Positions 13,686-19,309 of a DNA stretch of 19,309 bases are shown here, piece after piece. This DNA is from an uncultured Eggerthella sp. (GTDB taxonomy: Bacteria > Actinomycetota > Coriobacteriia > Coriobacteriales > Eggerthellaceae). The notes beneath the pieces are model-generated. The model was not told the DNA's origin. It searched no databases and saw nothing but the letters and a program-made list of their open reading frames with translations. Both the position numbers and the translations under genes were made by a program. Position 1 is the first letter of the stretch. Every line of letters starts with the position of its first letter. The DNA lies in NCBI GenBank assembly GCA_900548955.1, contig URMQ01000022.1:1-19309 (forward strand). Direction: 5' to 3'.

Positions 13686-14639
13686 GTGATTGCTTTATCC
13701 AACATACCAACGGGGGTCTACAAGGCGCTTCTTGTTCTTGCTACCGTTATTTGGGGCTACAGCTTTGTAGTTATGAAGCATGTGGTGGATGTAGTTCCGC
13801 CTGCACTGCTTCTTGGCGTGCGATTTACCTTGGCGGGACTTCTTTTATTGATCATTTTGCATAAGCGGGTAAAGAAGCACTTCTCTTGGAATATGGTGGC
13901 GTGTGGTGCTGCTCTGGCTCTGTTTGACTTCTCTGCGTTTTTAACACAGACCATTGGTCTGCAATACACTACGCCTGGTATTAATGCCTTTCTTACGGCA
14001 ACCTATTGCGTAATTGTGCCGTTTGCCTGGTGGGCAGTGGCGCACAAACGTCCATCAATTTGCAATGTAGGTGCCGCAGTTATTGCGGTAATCGGTATTT
14101 GGTTGGTTGCGGTTACTACTTCTGGAGAAACACTCACATTGGGTTTTGGCGAAGGTTTAACACAAATATGTGCAGTACTGTTTGCCATTCATATTGTGTT
14201 GGTGTCGCGTTTTTCAAAAACTCGCGATGTATTGGTACTTACCGTTTTCCAATTCATATTTGAAGGCCTGTTCGGGCTTTGCGTTGGAGCCGTTTTTGAA
14301 ACTCCGCCTGCTCTTTGTCTTATTACCCCTGAAGTAGTGGGGCAGATGGCGTTTTTGATCATCTTTGCTTCGGTGGTGGCATTCGGCATTCAGAATGTAT
14401 CGCTGGCATATGTTCCTCCTGCTCAAGCTTCATTGTTCTTAAGCTTGGAGTCGGTGTTTGGTGTAATCTTTTCTGTGCTGCTTTATGGCGAAGTTGTTAC
14501 TGCCCGTTTGCTGCTAGGCTTCACTCTTATTTTTGCCGCCATCCTAGTGAATGAAATCCTTGCTCCGAGGCTTGAAGCCAAACGTGCTATAGTGAAGGTT
14601 AAACGTAAAAAATGGAAGGAGGACGAAGGAGATGTCTAA
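13686..14639 (+). CDS. EamA/DMT-family transporter
   Basis: A 317-residue protein with about ten hydrophobic helices in two EamA repeats, the drug/metabolite exporter fold (ATVIWGYSFVVMKHVVDVVPPALLLGVRFTLAG in the first, and PPAQASLFLSLESVFGVIFS in the last part of the second). Substrates in this family are metabolites, amino acids or drugs and cannot be predicted. The start is GTG with no ribosome site and a perfect TATAAT close by. The last 8 bp overlap the kinase gene, so this is the first gene of the cluster that runs to ecfT. The C-terminal tail is rich in Lys. Confidence 0.88.
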   Translation: MIALSNIPTGVYKALLVLATVIWGYSFVVMKHVVDVVPPALLLGVRFTLAGLLLLIILHKRVKKHFSWNMVACGAALALFDFSAFLTQTIGLQYTTPGINAFLTATYCVIVPFAWWAVAHKRPSICNVGAAVIAVIGIWLVAVTTSGETLTLGFGEGLTQICAVLFAIHIVLVSRFSKTRDVLVLTVFQFIFEGLFGLCVGAVFETPPALCLITPEVVGQMAFLIIFASVVAFGIQNVSLAYVPPAQASLFLSLESVFGVIFSVLLYGEVVTARLLLGFTLIFAAILVNEILAPRLEAKRAIVKVKRKKWKEDEGDV

Positions 14640-15150
14640 CAATTTAGACAACGTCGTCCTGATTGGTATGCCAGGTGCTGGTAAATCAACGCTTGGTGTA
14701 GTTCTCGCAAAAATATTGGGCTACGAATTCATTGACGCCGACTTGCTTATTCAAAGCAAGCTTGATAAAACCTTGCAGAAAATTATTGATGCCTGTGGGC
14801 CTGATGGTTTTATTGAAGTTGAAAACGAAGTGTTGTGCACTTTAAACGCTAGCCATGCGGTGGTTGCTACAGGTGGCTCTGCGGTATATTCCGATGAAGC
14901 TATGAATCATTTGAAGTCCATTGGCACCGTGGTATATCTTCGCGTTTCTTATGAAGAACTGGAAAGCCGTTTGGGTGGCTTGCATGAGCGCGGTGTCGTC
15001 ATGAAAAGTGGTATGGGCATGAGTTTGTCCGATCTGTACGAAGAGCGCCGTCCTCTGTACGAAAAGTATGCAGACCTTACCATTGATATCGATGGTTTGT
15101 CTGTTCGCGATGCTGCTCGCCGTCTCGTTGATCAGCTTTCTATGCTGTAA
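14632..15150 (+). CDS. Shikimate-kinase-like protein
   Basis: A 172-residue P-loop kinase of the AroK fold: Walker A GMPGAGKST at 12-20, Asp35/Asp37 in DADLL, GGS at 81-83, and the lid and adenine region HERGVV with ERRPLYEKYADL. Compared with well-studied shikimate kinases, the substrate Arg in FRxxE is Ile61 (GFIEVE), and the third Gly of GGG is Ser83. The other two substrate contacts (the Asp of DxD, and the Arg of ERRPLY) remain. It may therefore be a true AroK variant or a kinase for a different small alcohol. GGAGG precedes the ATG, which overlaps the EamA gene by 8 bp; the RibU-like gene follows after 17 bp. Confidence 0.82.
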   Translation: MSNNLDNVVLIGMPGAGKSTLGVVLAKILGYEFIDADLLIQSKLDKTLQKIIDACGPDGFIEVENEVLCTLNASHAVVATGGSAVYSDEAMNHLKSIGTVVYLRVSYEELESRLGGLHERGVVMKSGMGMSLSDLYEERRPLYEKYADLTIDIDGLSVRDAARRLVDQLSML

Positions 15151-15167
15151 GAATTAAGGAGAATCTC

Positions 15168-15758
15168 GTGTCTGCTACACCCCAGAATTCTATGCCAGAA
15201 AAGAATACCAATGTTTGGTCGACCAAGCAGATGGTTATTATGGCTTTGATGTGTGCAATTGGTGCATTGCTTTCCTTTGTTGAATTCCCGCTTTTGCCAG
15301 GTGTTACATGGCTGAAGTTTGATGCCTCCAATATGCCTGCCATGGTAGTTGGTTTTGGCTTTGGTCCTGGTGCGGGTGTTGCGGTTGGTATCGTAATCGC
15401 GGTAATTCATGGTTTGCTAATGGCGGACTTTACGGGCGCCTTGATGAATATCTTGTGTGTTACCTGCTTCGTGCTACCTGCGGCTATTATGTACCACAAA
15501 AAGCGCACCTATCCTGTAGCTATTGTCGGCTTACTTATTAGTGTTGTTGCTGCAACACTGGCAGCTATTGTGGGTAATTTAATTTTGACCCCTATGTGGC
15601 TAGGCGTTCCGCTCGATGCAGTAATTGCAATGATTATTCCTATTTTGATTCCGTTTAATTTGCTCAAGGGCATTATTAATGCTGTTTTGACCTTGATCAT
15701 TTATAAATCAATTTCCAACTTGATTACTCCTAAGAAAGACCAGGTGAAGGGTCGTTAA
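15168..15758 (+). CDS. ECF transporter S component, RibU-like
   Basis: A 196-residue integral membrane protein with five or six helices. It resembles the substrate-binding subunit of ECF vitamin importers, and most closely RibU (riboflavin), judged from WLKFDASNMPAMVVGFGFGP, followed by a helix, FVLPAAIMYHKKR and LTPMWLG. The assignment to riboflavin rests on my recall of that pattern and is not certain. The GTG start has AAGGAG seven bases before it. It is directly followed, with no gap, by ecfA1, and the whole ECF core is encoded downstream, so it can form a dedicated transporter. No FMN riboswitch fits in the 17-bp gap upstream. Confidence 0.82.
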   Translation: MSATPQNSMPEKNTNVWSTKQMVIMALMCAIGALLSFVEFPLLPGVTWLKFDASNMPAMVVGFGFGPGAGVAVGIVIAVIHGLLMADFTGALMNILCVTCFVLPAAIMYHKKRTYPVAIVGLLISVVAATLAAIVGNLILTPMWLGVPLDAVIAMIIPILIPFNLLKGIINAVLTLIIYKSISNLITPKKDQVKGR

Positions 15759-16580
15759 ATGATCTCCTTTTCCGATGTCTCTTTTACCTATACTGGCAAT
15801 ACGTACGTACTTTCTGACCTTTCTCTTTCTATAGAGAAGGGCCAGTTTGTTTGCGTGTTAGGAGCCAATGGTTCAGGGAAGTCTACTTTTTCGAAGTTGA
15901 TCAATGCTTTGCTGGTTCCTGATAAGGGTACGGTTGAAGTTGATGGATACGATACCAGCGAGCCGTCAAACACCTATGTAATTCGCAGCAATGCAGGTAT
16001 GGTATTTCAAAATCCTGACGATCAAATTGTAGCAAGCCTTGTTGAAAATGATGTTGCTTTCGGTCCAGAAAATTTAGGGATTGAAAACCCTGAATTGCGC
16101 CAGCGTGTTGATAAAGCGCTAAAACAGGTTGGATTGCAAATGTCAGGCAAGCGAGAAACAACAGCACTTTCGGGTGGTCAGAAGCAGCGCGTTGCTATTG
16201 CGGGTGTGCTTGCCATGGAACCTTCTATCTTGGTTTTAGACGAAGCGTCCGCCATGTTGGATCCACGGGGTCGTCGCGGTCTGATGCGCGTATGTAAAGA
16301 ACTTCACGATCAAGGTTTGACGATCATAATGATTACGCATTTTATGGAAGAAGCTGCTGAGGCTGATCGCGTTATCGTTATGGAAGACGGGCGTTGCGTT
16401 TTGGACGGAACACCAGAAGAAGTACTTACGCAAGATGATGTTTTGCGTGGTTTTAATTTGGATATTCCTTTTGCGGCTCAAATGTCGCGTTTGCTCCAAG
16501 ATCGGGGCTTTGGTCTTGGAACTCATATTGAAACTACATCGCTGAAGGAGGAATTGTGTCGATTGCGTTCGAACAAGTAA
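15759..16580 (+). CDS. ecfA1: ECF transporter ATPase EcfA1
   Basis: A 273-residue ABC ATPase that energises vitamin import. Walker A is GANGSGKST at 35-43, the Q-loop VFQNPDDQI near 83, the signature LSGGQKQR near 136, Walker B VLDEASAMLDP near 160, and the switch His in MITHFMEE. DEASAMLDP (rather than DEP) is characteristic of EcfA1. It starts one base after the S-component stop codon, with AGGTGAAGG upstream, and overlaps the next ATPase gene by 25 bp. Confidence 0.94.
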   Translation: MISFSDVSFTYTGNTYVLSDLSLSIEKGQFVCVLGANGSGKSTFSKLINALLVPDKGTVEVDGYDTSEPSNTYVIRSNAGMVFQNPDDQIVASLVENDVAFGPENLGIENPELRQRVDKALKQVGLQMSGKRETTALSGGQKQRVAIAGVLAMEPSILVLDEASAMLDPRGRRGLMRVCKELHDQGLTIIMITHFMEEAAEADRVIVMEDGRCVLDGTPEEVLTQDDVLRGFNLDIPFAAQMSRLLQDRGFGLGTHIETTSLKEELCRLRSNK

Positions 16581-17464
16581 GCTTCAGCTATGTTCCTTTG
16601 ACAAAGCGTCAGAAAAAAGCCGGTGAACAGCAAAAATATGCTTTACGCAATGTTTCCTTTGAATTGCATGATGGGGAATTTCTAGCAATTGCCGGACATA
16701 CTGGTTCTGGTAAATCTACATTGGTGCAGCATTTAAATGGGCTAGCTAATCCTACTGAGGGAAAAGTTCTTTGGAACGGGCAGGATTTGGCTGACAAGAA
16801 AGTTGCTACTCAGGCTCGCGGCGATATTGGCGTGGTGTTTCAGTATCCTGAACATCAGCTTTTTGCTACGAGTGTTGCTGAAGATGTGGCGTTTGGCCCC
16901 CGAAATTTGGGCTTGAGTTCCGACGAAGTTGATGCTCGTGTGCGAGAAGCGCTTGATATTGTACATCTGAATTACGAAGAGCTTGCCAATCGCTCTCCTT
17001 TCGAATTGTCGGGCGGTCAGCAGCGTCGTGTTGCTTTTGCTGGTGTTTTGGCTATGCGTCCTACCACTTTGGTGTTTGACGAGCCTGTGGCGGGCTTAGA
17101 TCCTGCTTCTCGTTCCGATTTTCTGTCGTTGATTGAAGATTTACACACTAAGCATGGACTTACGGTTGTTATGGTTTCGCATAACATGAACGATATTGCT
17201 CGCTTGGCGGATCGTCTGCTTGTTATGCATGAAGGCGAAATAGCGTTTCTGGGTACACCTGAAGATATTTTTACGCATCATGGACCAGAACTTCGAAAAA
17301 TAGGTTTAGGTATTCCTCATGCGCAGCGTTTATCCAATGAATTGCGTGAACTTGGTTTTCAGCTTCCAGAAAAACTGTATAGCCCAGAATTATTAGCGGA
17401 CGAAATTGCAAAGCTACTGAGCTGTGATACCGCTACCGAAAACGACAAAAAAGAGGAGCATTAG
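16556..17464 (+). CDS. ecfA2: ECF transporter ATPase EcfA2
   Basis: The partner ATPase of EcfA1, 302 residues. Walker A is GHTGSGKST at 47-55, the Q-loop VFQYPEHQLF, the signature LSGGQQRR, Walker B LVFDEPVAGLDP and the switch His in MVSHNMND. A charged insert (about 14-29, LTKRQKKAGEQQK) precedes the first strand, as is usual for EcfA2. The start is GTG 16556, with GGAGGAA just before it inside the ecfA1 gene. It is separated from ecfT by only two bases. Confidence 0.94.
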   Translation: MSIAFEQVSFSYVPLTKRQKKAGEQQKYALRNVSFELHDGEFLAIAGHTGSGKSTLVQHLNGLANPTEGKVLWNGQDLADKKVATQARGDIGVVFQYPEHQLFATSVAEDVAFGPRNLGLSSDEVDARVREALDIVHLNYEELANRSPFELSGGQQRRVAFAGVLAMRPTTLVFDEPVAGLDPASRSDFLSLIEDLHTKHGLTVVMVSHNMNDIARLADRLLVMHEGEIAFLGTPEDIFTHHGPELRKIGLGIPHAQRLSNELRELGFQLPEKLYSPELLADEIAKLLSCDTATENDKKEEH

Positions 17465-17466
17465 TC

Positions 17467-18294
17467 ATGGCGCTCTTCGATATTCAGACCGTTTTCGGTC
17501 GCTACATTTCTAAAGATTCCGTAGTTCATCGCATGGATCCTCGGGCTAAGCTTTTGCTTGCTTTGCTTTTTATGGTGATGGTGTTTGCGGCTGGATCGTA
17601 CGTATCGCTTGCGGTTGCTGCTGTATTCACGGCAGGCATGTTTGCCTTTGCGCGTATTTCGGTACGTCAAGCATTCGTCTCCATTGCGCCTCTTGCTATC
17701 TTGGTAATATTTACCGCTCTTTTGAATATCTTTTTTGTTCAAGGTGGGGAAGTTTATTTCCAGTTTTGGATCGTTTGCATTAGTCAGGGTGGTTTAGAGC
17801 AAGCGCTTTTTATTGCTATTCGCCTGACTATGCTTTTGCTTGGTGTAAGTTTGCTTACCTTGGCTACTACGACGCTTGATTTAACTGATGCTTTTGAACA
17901 TCTGTTGAAGCCTTTTTCTCGATTTGGTTTGCCAGCACATGAGCTTTCAATGATTCTGGGCATTGCTTTGCGTTTCTTGCCTCAATTTGCTATTGAATTA
18001 CGCACGATATATCGCGCTCAGCTAAGTCGCGGTGCGAACTTTAGTACCAGCACCAAAAGTACGCTTCAATTAATGGTGTCGCTCATTGTGCCGTTATTTA
18101 CCAGCGCATTTCGCCATGCAGAAACGCTTTCTTTGGCAATGGATGCGCGTTGCTATCATGGCGGAGAGAACCGTACTCGTTTGAAGGAATTAACCTATTC
18201 AAAACGTGATTTCGGCGGTTTAATGTATTTGCTTTGCGGAACAGCGTTAGTTATCGTAACCGATGTGTTATTGCGATACCTTGGCGTACGGTAA
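17467..18294 (+). CDS. ecfT: ECF transporter T component EcfT
   Basis: The membrane scaffold joining the two ATPases to the S component. It has 275 residues, an N-terminal VVHRMDPRAKLLLALLFMV start, several hydrophobic helices and the two coupling-helix motifs QLSRGANF near 180 and AMDARCYHG near 225, which contact EcfA. It is the last gene of the cluster. As only one S-component gene is here, the core may also serve S components encoded elsewhere, as in other group II ECF systems. Confidence 0.93.
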   Translation: MALFDIQTVFGRYISKDSVVHRMDPRAKLLLALLFMVMVFAAGSYVSLAVAAVFTAGMFAFARISVRQAFVSIAPLAILVIFTALLNIFFVQGGEVYFQFWIVCISQGGLEQALFIAIRLTMLLLGVSLLTLATTTLDLTDAFEHLLKPFSRFGLPAHELSMILGIALRFLPQFAIELRTIYRAQLSRGANFSTSTKSTLQLMVSLIVPLFTSAFRHAETLSLAMDARCYHGGENRTRLKELTYSKRDFGGLMYLLCGTALVIVTDVLLRYLGVR

Positions 18295-18355
18295 ATTGCT
18301 TCTGGTGTGTTGTAAATCGACAGCGGTATGTCAGAATTGATCTTGACGTGCTACA

Positions 18356-18431
18356 AGTTGTTCTTATTTTGATACATCAAGAATTGCTTTACCTTTTGAT
18401 GTGTAGCGAGTTGTTCTAATTTTGATGCATC
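18356..18431 (+). repeat. Near-identical 23-bp repeats between ecfT and the FMN protein
   Basis: AGTTGTTCTTATTTTGAT plus ACATC at 18356-18378 recurs at 18409-18431 with two changes, a spacing of 53 bp. Between them, ACATCAA / TTGATGT (18374-18380 and 18396-18402) can pair. They may be regulator sites for the downstream gene or a remnant of local duplication. Confidence 0.65.
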
Positions 18432-18452
18432 GCAAGTCACTTTTGCGATGCA
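18426..18452 (+). promoter_or_regulatory. Hairpin before the FMN-binding protein gene
   Basis: TGCATCGCAA and TTGCGATGCA make a perfect 10-bp stem with a 7-nt loop. It ends about ten bases before the AAGGGG ribosome site. The following T-run is very short (CTTTG), so it is more likely a leader structure than an ecfT terminator. Confidence 0.45.
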
Positions 18453-18477
18453 GCCTTTGAAGAAGGGGATGGGTTTA

Positions 18478-18882
18478 ATGGATGAATTGATTGAATATCT
18501 TACTTCTGTTCCTGCTTGGTATTTAGCAACCTGTGAAGGCGATCAGCCTCATGTTCGTCCCTTTAGCTTCGTTATGCGTGAGGGCGAAAAGCTTTGGTTC
18601 TGCACTGCGACCAATAAAGACGTTTATGAACAGCTGGTAGCAAACCCAAAATTCGAACTTTCGGCTTGGAAGCCAGGTCGTGGGTGGGTCATTCTTACGG
18701 GTGTTGCAAGTATGGTTGACACTGCCGGTGATGACGTTCGCAGAGCTGGTTATGAACATATGACGGCATTGGGTGAAACCTACGAGGATTTTGATGATCC
18801 TCGCCTGACGTTCTTCTCGTTAGCAGAAGGTAAAGCAAAAATTGCCGATATCGATGGAAGTGAACGAGAAATAGTTCTTTAG
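18478..18882 (+). CDS. Pyridoxamine 5'-phosphate oxidase-fold (FMN-binding split barrel) protein
   Basis: A 134-residue single-domain protein of the PPOX split-barrel fold: WYLATCEGDQPHVRPF at the start, then LWFCTATNKDVYEQL and FELSAWKPG. Members bind FMN or F420 and reduce varied substrates, or simply hold flavin; no specific substrate can be read here. I choose ATG 18478 because AAGGGG lies nine bases before it. The frame also opens at 18448, but that ATG is inside the hairpin. It follows the RibU-like ECF cluster by about 180 bp, a loose flavin-related association. Confidence 0.86.
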   Translation: MDELIEYLTSVPAWYLATCEGDQPHVRPFSFVMREGEKLWFCTATNKDVYEQLVANPKFELSAWKPGRGWVILTGVASMVDTAGDDVRRAGYEHMTALGETYEDFDDPRLTFFSLAEGKAKIADIDGSEREIVL

Positions 18883-18976
18883 GTTCCTAAAGACCGTCTC
18901 TGTTTATGCTTAAGTCAATAATAAGGCACAGAGGAAAAAGATAACTAGTGAGCAGCTTATCGGAAAAGAAATAAAA

Positions 18977-19052
18977 TGGCGCCCCCGAGAGGACTCGAAC
19001 CTCCGACGCACGGTTTAGGAAACCGACGCTCTATCCACTGAGCTACGCAAGC
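18977..19052 (-). tRNA. tRNA-Arg, anticodon CCU, with mismatched stems
   Basis: A 76-nt gene with encoded CCA. The loop TTCCTAA gives anticodon CCT (19017-19019), and the T-loop is TTCGAGT. The D and T arms are sound. The acceptor pairs GCTTGCG with CGGGGGC, giving two G-U pairs and a G-G mismatch at position 5-68. The first anticodon-stem pair (27-43) is T-T. The two halves seem to come from different tRNA-Arg genes, joined within the symmetric anticodon arm (19011-19025). Confidence 0.75.
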
Positions 19053-19102
19053 AAATTCTGCGACCAATCAGGTGTACAGGAGAATTTCTTCTCCGATACA
19101 GT

Positions 19103-19131
19103 ATCATAACACAATCGCCGGCGGGGGACAA
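19103..19131 (-). promoter_or_regulatory. Promoter of the tRNA-Arg
   Basis: On the minus strand TTGTCC (19126-19131) and TATGAT (19103-19108) are 17 bp apart, an almost consensus promoter with a start near 19096. The 44-base leader contains a small hairpin GGAGAA-GAAA-TTCTCC (19079-19094). Confidence 0.7.
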
Positions 19132-19143
19132 CCTTGAAACTGC

Positions 19144-19183
19144 AAAAATCCCCATCTTCCGCTGCCGGCTGCGGGAGATGGGG
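19144..19183 (-). terminator. Terminator upstream of tRNA-Arg
   Basis: On the minus strand CCCCATCT and AGATGGGG pair, followed by CCGC / GCGG after one mismatch, with a loop of AGCCGGCA. A run of five Ts follows. It ends the partial gene at 19227-19307. Confidence 0.85.
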
Positions 19184-19226
19184 CGGATTGCATTTTTCCG
19201 GAGAGAAAGCGCCGATGTCACGGATG

Positions 19227-19307
19227 TCAGACATCCTGCTGCCCCGTCTGCGGAATTTCGCTCTCCGGAAGCTGGATACCGTCGATGACATCTTCTCCGA
19301 AAAACAG
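19227..19307 (-). CDS. C-terminal end of an unidentified protein (partial)
   Basis: The last 26 codons of a minus-strand frame that enters from outside the window; the end reads GEDVIDGIQLPESEIPQTGQ then DV and stop. The stop lies about 45 bp before a strong terminator, which supports a real gene end, and the amino acid mix is ordinary. It is too short to recognise. It lies in the GC-richer stretch that may belong to a different organism. Confidence 0.4.
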   Translation of the reverse strand: MFFGEDVIDGIQLPESEIPQTGQQDV

Positions 19308-19309
19308 CA

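Noticed and set aside
15151..15167. FMN riboswitch before the RibU-like gene
   Set aside because: Only 17 bp are available and they are taken by the ribosome site. No FMN element was seen upstream of the exporter either.
18448..18477. Upstream ATG start for the FMN-binding protein
   Set aside because: It lies within the 10-bp hairpin and lacks a ribosome site; the domain begins at the later ATG.
19015..19291. Two minus-strand open frames across the tRNA-Arg promoter and terminator
   Set aside because: They read through the tRNA promoter and a strong terminator, and have no gene-like features. The frame ending at 19227 is a better candidate.

Overview
The window reads as a moderate-GC chromosomal segment of an actinobacterium, most probably a gut anaerobe of the class Coriobacteriia (Eggerthellaceae-like). 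That placement is inferred from overall protein character (CysRS body, ABC-F protein with an actinobacterial-type linker, AroK/ECF cluster, LemA plus DUF2207 proteins), not from a database search. Most genes have strong Shine-Dalgarno sequences; two look leaderless. No transposase, integrase, phage gene, CRISPR array or rRNA was seen.

Layout: a cysteinyl-tRNA synthetase gene (65-1558); a TetR-type regulator; two universal stress proteins in convergent orientation, sharing a bidirectional terminator; ferrochelatase (minus strand) upstream of the second stress protein; an ABC-F ATPase; shikimate dehydrogenase with a 60-bp in-frame insertion-like repeat; a tRNA-Ser(UGA) with its terminator, beside a foldback element containing duplicated tRNA 3'-end sequence; tRNA adenosine deaminase (tadA), ispE, a LemA protein and a CrcB/FluC fluoride channel; tRNA-Ser(GCU); a large DUF2207 membrane protein with an unusual repeat-bearing N-terminal extension; then a tight operon of an EamA exporter, a shikimate-kinase-like protein, a RibU-like ECF S component, two ECF ATPases and EcfT (13686-18294); a small FMN-binding split-barrel protein; and a tRNA-Arg(CCU).

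The genes are mainly housekeeping: translation (cysS, tadA, three tRNAs, ABC-F), aromatic amino acids (aroE and an aroK-like gene), isoprenoids (ispE), haem (hemH), fluoride export, stress proteins and vitamin uptake. The ECF cluster is a complete transporter: S component, two ATPases and the T subunit. If the S component is RibU-like as it appears, it would import riboflavin, which fits loosely with the FMN-type split-barrel gene next to it.

Two features stand out. First, both ends look chimeric. The first roughly 270-300 bp (GC-rich, with a proteobacterial-looking CysRS N terminus) switch abruptly to the AT-richer coriobacterial body at the conserved VDDKII codons. At the other end, the tRNA-Arg has mismatches in its acceptor and anticodon stems, as if two different tRNA-Arg genes were joined at the anticodon. 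Each foreign end is about 300 bp, as expected from assembly mis-joins at conserved k-mers. Second, the 7979-8181 interval holds three copies of tRNA-Ser 3'-end sequence (two direct, one inverted) enclosing a multi-hairpin foldback. It is the best candidate for an undescribed element here.
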